Assembly (NCBI GenBank): GCA_016180815.1
Contig: JACPAN010000015.1
Span: forward strand, 140,680 to 204,679
Direction of reading: 5' to 3'
Source of the DNA: Elusimicrobiota bacterium
GTDB taxonomy: Bacteria; Elusimicrobiota; Elusimicrobia; JACQPE01
DNA: 64,000 bases
In this document: piece by piece, positions 25,902 through 33,800 of the stretch
Position numbering within the stretch: the stretch's first letter is position 1
Layout: the number at the start of each line of letters is the position of its first letter
Translations under genes and position numbers: made by a program
The notes under the pieces: generated by a model
What the model was told of the DNA's origin: nothing
Databases searched by the model: none
Seen by the model: only the letters and a program-made list of their open reading frames with translations

Positions 25902-26696
25902 CTATTCGCTTTTTTCGATTTCTTTAACGGCTTTTTTGTACGTTTCCGCCATTAAATCCGCGTTTTTTTCGCCCGCTTCCTCAAGCTCTTTCGCAATCAT
26001 GTCGCAAATCTGCCGTCTCAATTTTTTTGTTTCCTTGAGCTTTTTGGCGGCTTCTTTCAGCTGTTTTTTTCGCTCCGCGATTTCTTTTTTATTTTTTTTG
26101 GACTCTACGGAGAGGTCTTTAATGATTTTTTCGATCTGTTCGACTTCTCCCGAGATCGTTGCCTCTTGAGACAAAAGCGGCGCTAAGCGGCTGTTGGAGC
26201 GCTCCAACAGCGTTTTAGTTTCTCTGCCTTTACGGAAAAAGAATTGGGCCACATCGCTGATGGGCATGGCGCAGCCCATGACCTTTCCGGCTTTCGGCGG
26301 TTCCGTCGCCGCCGGAGGGCTGACGGTTGTTTCGGTGGAGACCTCCATCGGGGCGGAGCTCGCTGCCGGTTCGGTGGAAGCGGAGACTCCGGTTGAAGCA
26401 GTTTCGGCTGCCGGCGCCGGGGTTGCGGACTCGATGGGGGCGGCCGCCGGAGTTTGTTGAGGGGCGGTTCCGGGTTGTTGTTCGGACGCAGGGACGGGCG
26501 CGGATTCAACAGGCGTTTGCGGGGAGGTCGTAACAGCCTCTGCGGCGTCGGTTTTTTCCGGAGTTTTTTCTTCCGCAGGTTTTTTAGCGGCCGCGGCCGG
26601 CGCCGCTTTTTTCCCTTTTTTCGGCGCGGCTTGGGCCTCGGTTCCCAGGGCGGTTAAAATCAGAACAAAGAGCGTGAAGCGTTTGATTGTTGTCAT
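25902..26696 (-). CDS. Exported Ala/Pro-rich protein with C-terminal coiled coil
   Basis: 264 residues. A signal peptide (FTLFVLILTALGTEAQA) is followed by a low-complexity A/P/T/E/K segment to about residue 140, which would be extended and flexible. About 165-264 is a strongly charged heptad-type coiled coil (KKNKKEIAERKKQLKEAAKK). The layout suggests an envelope-spanning or scaffold protein. I do not recognise a named family. Confidence 0.65.
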   Translation of the reverse strand: MTTIKRFTLFVLILTALGTEAQAAPKKGKKAAPAAAAKKPAEEKTPEKTDAAEAVTTSPQTPVESAPVPASEQQPGTAPQQTPAAAPIESATPAPAAETASTGVSASTEPAASSAPMEVSTETTVSPPAATEPPKAGKVMGCAMPISDVAQFFFRKGRETKTLLERSNSRLAPLLSQEATISGEVEQIEKIIKDLSVESKKNKKEIAERKKQLKEAAKKLKETKKLRRQICDMIAKELEEAGEKNADLMAETYKKAVKEIEKSE

Positions 26697-26725
26697 TGAT
26701 AATCCCCCATCTTGTTGAAAGCGGT

Positions 26726-27187
26726 TCAGATTATAGCGCGGGTTTGCCTCAGCGCCTCAAAGAGCGTGATTCCGGCTGCAGTGGAAAGGTTCAGCGAGCG
26801 GACCTCCGGACCGATGGGAATCCGGTACATGTGTTCGCCGAAGCGCCGGTGAATGTCCTTGGGCAGGCCTTTTGTTTCGCTGCCGAAAATCAAATAAGAC
26901 CCCGCCGCGTAAGGCGCCTCCCAAAAAAGTTTTTTGGCCTTGGTTGAGAAAAAGAGCAGCGATGCATTTTCGCCCGCTGCATCCAGGAATTGCTCAAAAT
27001 CATCATAAAGTTGAAGTTTTAGTCTGGGCCAATAATCCAGCCCCGCGCGGCGCACTTCCTTGTCCTTTAGGCTGAAACCCAATGGCCCAACCAGATGCAA
27101 CGTGCTCCCCGTGGCCACGCAGGAACGCCCAATATTGCCCGTGTTCCAATGAATTTCCGGCTCGACCAGGACGATGTTCAACGGCAT
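26726..27187 (-). CDS. trmL: tRNA (cytidine/uridine-34 2'-O)-methyltransferase
   Basis: SPOUT methyltransferase that modifies the wobble base of leucine tRNAs. 153 residues, typical of TrmL. PEIHWNTGNIGRSC near residue 9, FGSETKGLP near 101 and RSLNLSTAAGITLFEALRQ near 129 form the knotted SAM-binding core. No accessory domain, as expected. Confidence 0.94.
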   Translation of the reverse strand: MPLNIVLVEPEIHWNTGNIGRSCVATGSTLHLVGPLGFSLKDKEVRRAGLDYWPRLKLQLYDDFEQFLDAAGENASLLFFSTKAKKLFWEAPYAAGSYLIFGSETKGLPKDIHRRFGEHMYRIPIGPEVRSLNLSTAAGITLFEALRQTRAII

Positions 27188-27287
27188 TTTTCCATTTTAA
27201 AATTATCCGGCCGCCGGGGCGCGCCATGCTCATGCGCGGGGATCAGCGCGGCGCCCCCGGTATCGGCCGGTGCTTTTAATTGAACGG

Positions 27288-27515
27288 TTATTTGGCTTCG
27301 ACGGCTTGGGTTTGTGCTGCGTGATGATTCGCCGAGCATTTGCCGGCTTGATAAAGGCCGAACCCTGCGCCCGCGAGCAGCAGGCCCGCTAAGAGCCCGC
27401 ACAGGAATTTGCCTTTGCGTCCGCCGCCGCAACAACTGCCGCAGCCGCTGGTTTCTGAGGAGCAGCAGCTCCCGCATGATTCTTCCGATTCCTTCTTTTT
27501 TTGTTCTTCCGACAT
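27288..27515 (-). CDS. Small Cys-rich single-pass membrane protein
   Basis: 75 residues from the ATG at 27515, which follows a perfect AGGAGG. The acidic/lysine-rich N-terminus leads into a cysteine cluster (SCGSCCSSETSGCGSCCGGG). A single hydrophobic helix (GLLAGLLLAGAGFGLYQAG) and a short tail with HH follow. The cluster could bind metal or an iron-sulfur cofactor; this is inference. It lies 16 bases after the HtrA-like gene and is probably co-transcribed. Confidence 0.7.
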   Translation of the reverse strand: MSEEQKKKESEESCGSCCSSETSGCGSCCGGGRKGKFLCGLLAGLLLAGAGFGLYQAGKCSANHHAAQTQAVEAK

Positions 27516-27531
27516 GGAACCTCCTGTTAAT

Positions 27532-28500
27532 TTAGTTTTCCGATTCTTCCGGGACAATGGAAAGCTCTCCGGGTTGGCCCCGGCGTAAAACTTCGATGCC
27601 GAAGCGGCTGCCGATGCGCTCATCGGTCAACAGTTTGTGCAGATCGTCGATCCCGTCGATTTTTTCCCCGTCAAAGGCCGTGATCACGTCGCCTTCCTGG
27701 ATACCCGCGCGTTGGGCCGGGCTGTCGTCTTCGACGCCGATCACCAAAATGCCTTTGAGTTCGGCCAGATGCAGGGAGCGGGCGAATTGTCGCGGGATTA
27801 AGCGCGCATCCTGTCCGGCTACGCCGATATAACCCCGTCTGATTTTTCCGTCTTTGATCAGGCGTCCGGCCACGTATTTGGCCGTGTTGATGGGGATGGC
27901 AAAGCAAATGCCTTGGGCCGGAAGAATAATCGCGGTGTTGACGCCCACGACCTCGGCCCGGGAATTAACCAGCGGGCCTCCGGAATTTCCGGGATTGAGC
28001 GCGGCGTCGGTTTGGATGACGTTGTCGATTAATCGGCCGGAGACCGAGCGCAAGGAGCGCCCCAAAGCGCTGACCACCCCGGCGGTGACCGTGCATTGGA
28101 AACCGAAGGGATTGCCGACGGCAAGGACCACATGCCCCGGTTTCAAGGATTCGGAGTCGCCCAGCCTGGCCGCGGTTAACCCTTGGGCCGCGATGCGGAT
28201 TACGGCCAAGTCCGTGGCGCGGTCATGGCCCACGATTTCCGCCGGGAAATTGCGCCCATCGGCCAGCGTGACCTCGATGCGGGCGGCGCCGTCGATGACG
28301 TGGTTGTTGGTGATGATATAGCCGTTGGAGGTGAAGATGAACCCCGATCCCGCGCCATGGCTGCGCGGATCGGAGCCCCGGCGGATTTCGATATTAACCA
28401 CCGTCGGGCTGATGGTTTGCGCGGCCTGGGAAACCGTGCGCGAGTAGGCATCGAGAAGCCCTTCTTCTTGATCGACGCGATCGTGCGCCGGCATGTTCAT
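27532..28500 (-). CDS. htrA: HtrA/DegP-like serine protease, no signal peptide
   Basis: Trypsin-like protease with one C-terminal PDZ domain. His in TNNHVID, Asp in ATDLAVIRI and Ser in NPGNSGGPLV form the triad. The PDZ spans roughly 220-315 (VEDDSPAQRAGIQEGDVI). The ATG at 28500 has AAGGAG eight bases before it; the 15-codon extension above it covers the operator. No signal peptide or membrane anchor is seen, unlike most HtrA proteins, so the product may be cytoplasmic. An inverted repeat at 28519-28532 matches the one in front of the TetR gene, so the protease is probably under its control. Confidence 0.9.
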   Translation of the reverse strand: MNMPAHDRVDQEEGLLDAYSRTVSQAAQTISPTVVNIEIRRGSDPRSHGAGSGFIFTSNGYIITNNHVIDGAARIEVTLADGRNFPAEIVGHDRATDLAVIRIAAQGLTAARLGDSESLKPGHVVLAVGNPFGFQCTVTAGVVSALGRSLRSVSGRLIDNVIQTDAALNPGNSGGPLVNSRAEVVGVNTAIILPAQGICFAIPINTAKYVAGRLIKDGKIRRGYIGVAGQDARLIPRQFARSLHLAELKGILVIGVEDDSPAQRAGIQEGDVITAFDGEKIDGIDDLHKLLTDERIGSRFGIEVLRRGQPGELSIVPEESEN

Positions 28501-28518
28501 GACATTCTCCTTATTTTG

Positions 28519-28532
28519 ACCAATCAGTTGGT
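28519..28532. promoter_or_regulatory. Predicted TetR operator upstream of htrA
   Basis: ACCAATCAGTTGGT: the half-sites ACCAA and TTGGT are perfectly inverted around TCAG. The site ends 19 bases before the htrA start and about 30 bases after the TetR gene stop. The same half-sites with the same spacing occur at 29184-29199. A TetR-type homodimer would fit. Confidence 0.7.
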
Positions 28533-28561
28533 AAATATAATTCATAAATTTTTTTAGCCGG

Positions 28562-29158
28562 TCAGGCTTTATACCCCCTTAAATAGAGAACGACGAATTT
28601 TTTGGAATTGTGCAGCGGCGCCACGTCGCGGCTGGCCTTGCAGCAAAGCATGGCCCCTTCGAAGGAGTGGATGATGGCTTGAGCCGAGACTTTGGGCTCG
28701 AAATCTTTACGGAAGTAGCCCCGGTTTTTCCAGGACTCCAGGAATTCGGCCAGCGTGTTCGTCCAGCCGCCGAAGCACTCCAGGATTTTGCGCCTCAGTT
28801 TTTCGCTTTGATTGGAAATTTCCTGGGCCAAATTGCCGATGAAACATCCGCGTTTGCATCCTTCTTTCTTCATGGATGAGGCCGCGTCGTCGAACATGGC
28901 TTCCACCGCTTCGATGGGATCGCGCTCCGGGCTGAAATAGGAGAGATAGGCTTCCTCCTGGCAGCTGGCCCCCTGGCACACGGCCGCCAGGCCCAAATCT
29001 TCTTTACTCGGGTAATAGTGGAACAAATTGGCTTTTTTGACCCCGGCCTTGGTCGCGATATCGTCCACGCTCACGCCTTTGAACCCAAATTGGTGGAACA
29101 AGGATACGGCCGTGTCGATGATTTTTTGACGCATCTGAGTATTGGGCCTGCGGCTCAT
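28562..29158 (-). CDS. TetR-family transcriptional regulator
   Basis: 198 residues. The N-terminal helix-turn-helix reads IIDTAVSLFHQFGFKGVSVDDIATKAGVKKANLFHYYPSKEDL (shown in pieces: FGFKGVSVDDIATKAGV and LFHYYPSKEDL). The C-terminal part resembles the AcuR/YcdC-like group, with several Cys (CQGASCQ, CKRGC, CCKAS) that could sense thiols or metals. Likely represses itself and htrA through the ACCAA-N4-TTGGT sites, and perhaps the divergent topoisomerase VI operon. The inducer is unknown. Confidence 0.88.
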   Translation of the reverse strand: MSRRPNTQMRQKIIDTAVSLFHQFGFKGVSVDDIATKAGVKKANLFHYYPSKEDLGLAAVCQGASCQEEAYLSYFSPERDPIEAVEAMFDDAASSMKKEGCKRGCFIGNLAQEISNQSEKLRRKILECFGGWTNTLAEFLESWKNRGYFRKDFEPKVSAQAIIHSFEGAMLCCKASRDVAPLHNSKKFVVLYLRGYKA

Positions 29159-29183
29159 TGCATTTTCCTGGGCCTATTAATTA

Positions 29184-29199
29184 TACCAACCACTTGGTA
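29184..29199. promoter_or_regulatory. Predicted TetR operator between tetR and top6B
   Basis: TACCAACCACTTGGTA, six-base inverted arms around CCAC. A TATAAT hexamer lies on each side, at 29202-29207 on the plus strand and in mirrored position on the minus strand (GGTATAAT). A dimer bound here could therefore block both the TetR promoter and the divergent top6B promoter. The -35 elements are not clear. Confidence 0.68.
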
Positions 29200-29275
29200 A
29201 GTATAATATCCGAAATCATTTTTGTCAATAGGGCGCCGCCATTGTTCTTGCCATTTGAGTAAAATCCTTTTTCTT

Positions 29276-31219
29276 ATGACGCTTGGTGCTAAGACTAAGA
29301 AAGAAAAACCGGACGATGCGCCGCGCGTTGCCGCGGCGCCGAAAAAAGCGGGGTTGACCGCCGATGAGATGGGGCTGCAACAGCGGGAAATTTCCGTTTC
29401 CGAGTTCTTCACCAAAAACCGCCATCTTCTAGGCTTCGACAATCCGAGAAAAGCGCTTTTGACCACGGTGAAAGAGGCGGTGGACAATGCGTTGGACGCC
29501 TCAGAGGAAGCCGGGATTCTTCCGGAAATCACGGTGAAAGTGGAAATGGCCCATGCCGGGCCCACCCCGCCCCCGGTGTCCCAGGCCACGCGCTTTCGCG
29601 CGACCGTCATCGATTATGGACCGGGCATTGTGCGCCAGCAAGTGCCGCGCATTTTCGCCAAGCTGCTGTACGGCTCCAAATTCCATCGCCTGAAGATGAG
29701 CCGCGGCCAACAGGGCATCGGCATTTCCGCGGCCGGCATGTATGGGCAGTTGACCACCGGCAAGCCGGTCAAAATCATTTCCCGCACATCGGAGAAAACC
29801 CCGGCCCATTATTTTGAGGTTCAAATCGATACCAAGAAAAACGAGCCCATTATCTTGGAGAAAAAAGAAATCGATTGGGAGAATCATCGCGGCACCCAGG
29901 TGACGATCGAGCTCGAAGGCCGGTATCAGAAAGGCCGGGCTTCGGTGGACGAATACATGGAGTTGACCTCGATCAGCAACCCCCACGCCAAGCTGACGTA
30001 TATCACCCCGGAAGGCGAAACAAAGATTTTCGAGCGCACGATCGGCGAGTTGCCGGAGACGCCGCGCACCATTAAGCCGCATCCCTACGGCATCGAGCTG
30101 GGCATGCTCTTGAAAATGCTCCATGACACCAAATCTCATTGGCTGTCCGGTTTTTTAAGCGCGGATTTTTCCCGCGTGTCTTCGGCTGTGGCGGATCAAA
30201 TCTGCAAAACAGCGGGCTTAAACCCCAGGATGAAGCCGCGCATGGTGGCGCGCCAAGACGCGGAGGCTCTGCATAAAGCGATTCAGGCGACTAAAATCAT
30301 GGCGCCCCCTACCAATTGCCTTTCCCCGATCGGCGAAAAAGCGATTCTCTCCGGGCTGTATAAACAAATCAAAGGTTCATTTTACACGGCCGTGTCTCGA
30401 CCCCCGGCTGTTTATCGCGGCAACCCTTTTATCATCGAGGCGGGGCTGGCTTATGGCTTGGGCCCCGGCCAGGCTGCGCCGGCTCAGCCGCAGGCGCCGT
30501 TGGCGGAAGGCGAGTCCCATGAAAGCGATGACAGCGAACTGGCCCGCGTGATCCGTTTTGCCAATCGCGTGCCTTTGGTTTACCAGCAATCCGCCTGTTC
30601 CACATTCAAAGCTGTTTTGGAAACCAATTGGAAAAATTATGGCGTGGCTCAATCACGCGGCGCTCCCCCGTCCGGGCCCATGGTTGTTTTCGTGCATATG
30701 GCCTCGGTGTGGGTGCCCTTCACCAGCGAATCCAAAGAAGCAATCGCGGATTACGACGAGATCCGCAAAGAAATCACGCTCGCTTTGCGTGAATGCGGGC
30801 GAAGGCTGGGTATTTATTTAAAGCGTCGCGAGCGCGCTAAAATCGAACACCGGCGCAGGAATATTTTCGAGCTGTACATCGAAGAGGTGGTGCAAGCCTG
30901 CAAGCGTTTGAAAGGCGGGAAGCTCGCGGACGCCAAACTTAAAAATCAACTTTTGGAAATCGCCAAAAAACGTACCGGCGGTGAGAAAACGGACGAGCTA
31001 TTGGATCAAAAAACCGGGCCCGAAGGCCTGCCGAATTCCATCATCGTGACCGAAGAAGGGGTTGAAGGCGAGGTGGCCGCAACGCCGGTTTTAACAACTG
31101 AGCCGGTTCCGGCCCAGGCTCCAACCACGGAACCTGAACAAGAGCCCAAGCAAGCCCGGCCTAAGGCCAAAAAAGCTGCGCCGGCTACGGCCAAGAAGAA
31201 AAAGAGAGGCAAAAAATAA
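29276..31219 (+). CDS. top6B: DNA topoisomerase VI subunit B
   Basis: ATPase subunit of a type IIB topoisomerase that passes one duplex through another. I start at ATG 29276; the frame extends to a TTG at 29222 without support. GHKL motifs: KEAVDNALDASEEAG near 66 (N box), VIDYGPGI near 111, and RGQQGIGISAAGMYGQL near 143. About 300-540 is the H2TH and transducer region. The last 70 residues are an Ala/Pro/Lys tail that may be disordered. 647 residues. Topoisomerase VI is the archaeal and plant enzyme and occurs in a minority of bacteria, so transfer or retention is of interest. The stop overlaps the subunit A start. Confidence 0.95.
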   Translation: MTLGAKTKKEKPDDAPRVAAAPKKAGLTADEMGLQQREISVSEFFTKNRHLLGFDNPRKALLTTVKEAVDNALDASEEAGILPEITVKVEMAHAGPTPPPVSQATRFRATVIDYGPGIVRQQVPRIFAKLLYGSKFHRLKMSRGQQGIGISAAGMYGQLTTGKPVKIISRTSEKTPAHYFEVQIDTKKNEPIILEKKEIDWENHRGTQVTIELEGRYQKGRASVDEYMELTSISNPHAKLTYITPEGETKIFERTIGELPETPRTIKPHPYGIELGMLLKMLHDTKSHWLSGFLSADFSRVSSAVADQICKTAGLNPRMKPRMVARQDAEALHKAIQATKIMAPPTNCLSPIGEKAILSGLYKQIKGSFYTAVSRPPAVYRGNPFIIEAGLAYGLGPGQAAPAQPQAPLAEGESHESDDSELARVIRFANRVPLVYQQSACSTFKAVLETNWKNYGVAQSRGAPPSGPMVVFVHMASVWVPFTSESKEAIADYDEIRKEITLALRECGRRLGIYLKRRERAKIEHRRRNIFELYIEEVVQACKRLKGGKLADAKLKNQLLEIAKKRTGGEKTDELLDQKTGPEGLPNSIIVTEEGVEGEVAATPVLTTEPVPAQAPTTEPEQEPKQARPKAKKAAPATAKKKKRGKK

Positions 31220-32313
31220 TGGCCAAAAAAACCGGAGCCATCGAAAAAAGATTGGTGGGGTTGGCTGATACCGTGATCGAGGCGGCCCAGAAAAAGAAAG
31301 ACCCGGCCATCGAAATTCCGGTGCGCGCCCTTTCCAATGTCAAATTCAATGAGAAGAAAGGCATTATTGAAATGGGCAAAAACACCCAGGAGCGCACGTT
31401 CTTCAACGTGGGCATGGCTAAAAAATTCATGCAGACCATGCTGGTGGGCGACGCCTTGGCCGAGCTCCAGCGCGCGGATTTGACCACCAGCTTAAGGGAA
31501 ATTTATTACCGCACTAAGCACACCATCGCGGATTCTAACGAGAACACCTTCGACACGCAGGATGAGTCGGACCCCATTATCGAGGATTTGGAAGTCGGGC
31601 TGGCCGCTTTAAGAGAAGAGCTGCACGTGCGCGCGGAAAACGGCGGCACCGTGATCGGCCCTTTGGTGTTGGAGGACGACGGGGACAGGGTCGACTGCTC
31701 GCGCCTGGGCAAAGGCGGCTATTCCGTGCCCTCGATCGTCGAGGATCCTTATGTCAAAATTAAAAAATGCACGGCGGATTTCCTTCTGCTGGTGGAAAAA
31801 GGCACCCAGTGGAACCGCTTGGCCGAGGACAAGTTTTGGAAAAAATACAATTGCGTGCTGTTGACCGGAAACGGGCAGCCGCCGCGCGGCGTGCGCCGCT
31901 TGGCCCGGCGCCTGCATGAAGAGAAGAAGCTGCCCGTTTATGTGTTGGTCGACAACGACCCCTGGGGCTATTACATTTATTCCGTCGTTAAGCAGGGCTC
32001 CATCAACCTGGCCTTCGAAAGCCAGCGCATGGCCATCCCTACCGCCAAATTCGTGGGCCTCTCCAGCGCGGATCCGGAGCACTACGGGCTTCCAAGGAAC
32101 GTGGGCATCAAGTTAAACGACAAGGACATCACCCGCGCCAAAGAATTGATGAATTACCCCTGGTTCCAGGATAAAAAGTGGCAGGCTGAGATTAAACGCA
32201 TGTTGGCCTCCGGCCTCAAATATGAGCTCGATGCCCTGGCCAATAAAGATTTCCAATACCTGACTAAAAAATACCTTCCCAAAAAACTCGCCGACAAAGA
32301 CTGGATCGATTAA
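31219..32313 (+). CDS. top6A: DNA topoisomerase VI subunit A (Spo11-like)
   Basis: DNA-cleaving subunit, homologous to the meiotic Spo11 protein. The winged-helix part contains SLREIYYRTKHT, with Tyr97 the expected nucleophile. The Toprim domain has Glu193 in LLLVEKGTQW and the Asp pair at 245 and 247 in LVDNDPWGYYIYS. 364 residues, full length, with all key residues kept, so the enzyme should be active. The ATG overlaps the top6B stop (TAATG), giving an obligate two-gene operon. Confidence 0.96.
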   Translation: MAKKTGAIEKRLVGLADTVIEAAQKKKDPAIEIPVRALSNVKFNEKKGIIEMGKNTQERTFFNVGMAKKFMQTMLVGDALAELQRADLTTSLREIYYRTKHTIADSNENTFDTQDESDPIIEDLEVGLAALREELHVRAENGGTVIGPLVLEDDGDRVDCSRLGKGGYSVPSIVEDPYVKIKKCTADFLLLVEKGTQWNRLAEDKFWKKYNCVLLTGNGQPPRGVRRLARRLHEEKKLPVYVLVDNDPWGYYIYSVVKQGSINLAFESQRMAIPTAKFVGLSSADPEHYGLPRNVGIKLNDKDITRAKELMNYPWFQDKKWQAEIKRMLASGLKYELDALANKDFQYLTKKYLPKKLADKDWID

Positions 32314-32328
32314 AGTCGTTTAAGGCAA

Positions 32329-33000
32329 ATGGGGAAAATTTTAGAGCGCCAGGGCTACCATTTATTGGGGTATCTCCTGTTGGGGAGCATCCTTTACTGG
32401 GCTGTTTTGCAGAACCCCGAATCCCACGGCCGGGCCTTGAGCCTGTCCACTTCCGGCTTGGCCGCTTTATCCTGGATTTTGGCCGGTATTTTTCAATTCG
32501 GCAGCGCCATTATTTGGCGTCTGGAGCTTCACCGCGGCTACGTCCATCGGACCATGGGCGGCACGGGGTTTCCGTTGTTTCGCTTCTTCTTCGCCGTTAT
32601 CATCATCACGCGCATGCTGCTCGTGATCCCTATCTCAAAGACTTCGGCGGGGACGTTGCCCATTCCCCCGGCTTTGTTTTGGATTCTTATCCTTGCTCCT
32701 CTGCCGTTGATCATTTGGGCCTGCGTTTCCGTTTTGCTTTATTTTGGGTTTATCCGCGCCACGGGCGCCGATCACTTCGACCCCGCCTATAAGAAACGGG
32801 GCTTGGAGACCAGAGGAATTTTTAAATACATCAGAAACCCCATGTACGCGGTGATTCTTCTGCTGCTTTATCATCCCGGTTTGTATTTTCAAAGTTTCCT
32901 GGGCTTGGTCGCTGCGGCCTGTCACCACGCTTTTGTCTGGTGCCATTATTTTTGCACGGAAAAACCGGACATGAAGAAGATTTACGGAGACAAATTTTAG
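32329..33000 (+). CDS. Membrane methyltransferase-like protein (ICMT/PEMT fold)
   Basis: 223 residues with five or so hydrophobic helices. The C-terminal GIFKYIRNPMYAVILLLL followed by a His-containing helix and a terminal polar tail resembles the SAM-binding end of isoprenylcysteine and phosphatidylethanolamine methyltransferases. The substrate is unknown; weak similarity means a NnrU-like protein is an alternative. It follows top6A by 15 bases on the same strand. Confidence 0.6.
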   Translation: MGKILERQGYHLLGYLLLGSILYWAVLQNPESHGRALSLSTSGLAALSWILAGIFQFGSAIIWRLELHRGYVHRTMGGTGFPLFRFFFAVIIITRMLLVIPISKTSAGTLPIPPALFWILILAPLPLIIWACVSVLLYFGFIRATGADHFDPAYKKRGLETRGIFKYIRNPMYAVILLLLYHPGLYFQSFLGLVAAACHHAFVWCHYFCTEKPDMKKIYGDKF

Positions 33001-33051
33001 CCGGCATTCCTAAAAAATGAGTTGAACAAGACTGGATTTTTAATGAATTAT

Positions 33052-33075
33052 ATGGTATATATCTATATATACCAT
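33052..33075. promoter_or_regulatory. Palindromic operator overlapping the nucleotidyltransferase start
   Basis: ATGGTATATA and TATATACCAT are perfect inverted arms around TCTA. The right arm ends in the first two bases of the ATG at 33074. No Shine-Dalgarno sequence precedes that ATG, so the message may be leaderless or start very close. A ribbon-helix-helix protein encoded two genes on is the natural binding candidate. Confidence 0.65.
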
Positions 33076-33541
33076 GATAATTTTCAAAGTCGCGGACATT
33101 TTTGAGAAAAAAAGCTTGGACTATGCCATTGTTGGAGGATTTGCCGTGGCCCTTCACGGCGCCGTTCGGGGAACCGTGGATTTGGATCTGGTTTTAAAAC
33201 TTTCCCGGGAAAGTTTTATCTTGGCTGAGGAAGCGCTTAACAGCATCGGCCTTGTTTCGCGCCTGCCCGTTAAGGCCGGACAGGTTTTTGATTTCAGGCA
33301 GGAATATATTCAAAACAAAAACCTGATTGCCTGGAGTTTCCACAACCCGGATCATCCCGTAGAAATCGTGGATATTATCCTGACGCATGATTTGGCCAAG
33401 CTCAAGACCAAAAAAATCAAAACCGGGGGTCGCAGCCTTCCGGTTATTGCCATCGAAGATTTGATCGCCATGAAGGAGCTCTCCGGCAGACCCCAAGACA
33501 AATCCGATGCCGAGGCCTTAAGGAAGCTCAACCATGAATAA
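33074..33541 (+). CDS. Nucleotidyltransferase-fold protein, candidate toxin
   Basis: 155 residues of the Pol-beta nucleotidyltransferase fold. AIVGGFAVALHGAVRGTVDLDLV near residue 18 contains the GG and the DxD metal pair (shown as IVGGFAVALHG and VDLDLV). IVDIILTHDL adds the third acidic residue. Such MNT proteins are toxins or antitoxins in AbiE-, MNT-HEPN- and related modules. Its 3' end overlaps the next gene, a small DNA-binding protein, by eight bases. No HEPN partner is present. Confidence 0.72.
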   Translation: MIIFKVADIFEKKSLDYAIVGGFAVALHGAVRGTVDLDLVLKLSRESFILAEEALNSIGLVSRLPVKAGQVFDFRQEYIQNKNLIAWSFHNPDHPVEIVDIILTHDLAKLKTKKIKTGGRSLPVIAIEDLIAMKELSGRPQDKSDAEALRKLNHE

Positions 33542-33791
33542 GGCGGTTCAGTATTTCAGCGATGAGTATTTGGAGCAATGCCGCAAGCTCACGCCTGAGC
33601 AAATCCTGGAGTTCCTTGAAGATTTCCGCGCTTTGAACGCGCCCGGCGCCAAAAGCAAAAGCCGCTTAATCAGCATGAAAGTCCCGGAGAATCTTTTAAG
33701 CGCCTTCAAGACCAAATCCGCTTTAGCCGGCATTCCCTATCAAGCGCAAATCAAACGCTTGATGCGCCGGTGGGCTCTGGGCGAGCCCTAA
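33534..33791 (+). CDS. Ribbon-helix-helix/BrnA-like antitoxin
   Basis: 85 residues. The C-terminal SRLISMKVPENLLSAFKTKS and GIPYQAQIKRLMRRW have the beta-strand and two-helix layout of RHH (CopG/BrnA-type) DNA-binding proteins. It is coupled to the nucleotidyltransferase gene, and a palindrome lies over that gene's start. I read the pair as a self-regulating toxin-antitoxin-like unit, toxin first. Confidence 0.68.
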   Translation: MNKAVQYFSDEYLEQCRKLTPEQILEFLEDFRALNAPGAKSKSRLISMKVPENLLSAFKTKSALAGIPYQAQIKRLMRRWALGEP

Positions 33792-33800
33792 AAACCGCCG

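Noticed and set aside
29180-29207. Outer inverted repeat ATTATAC/GTATAAT as part of the TetR operator
   Set aside because: Its centre is two bases away from that of the TACCAA/TTGGTA palindrome, so it more likely reflects two divergent -10 elements.
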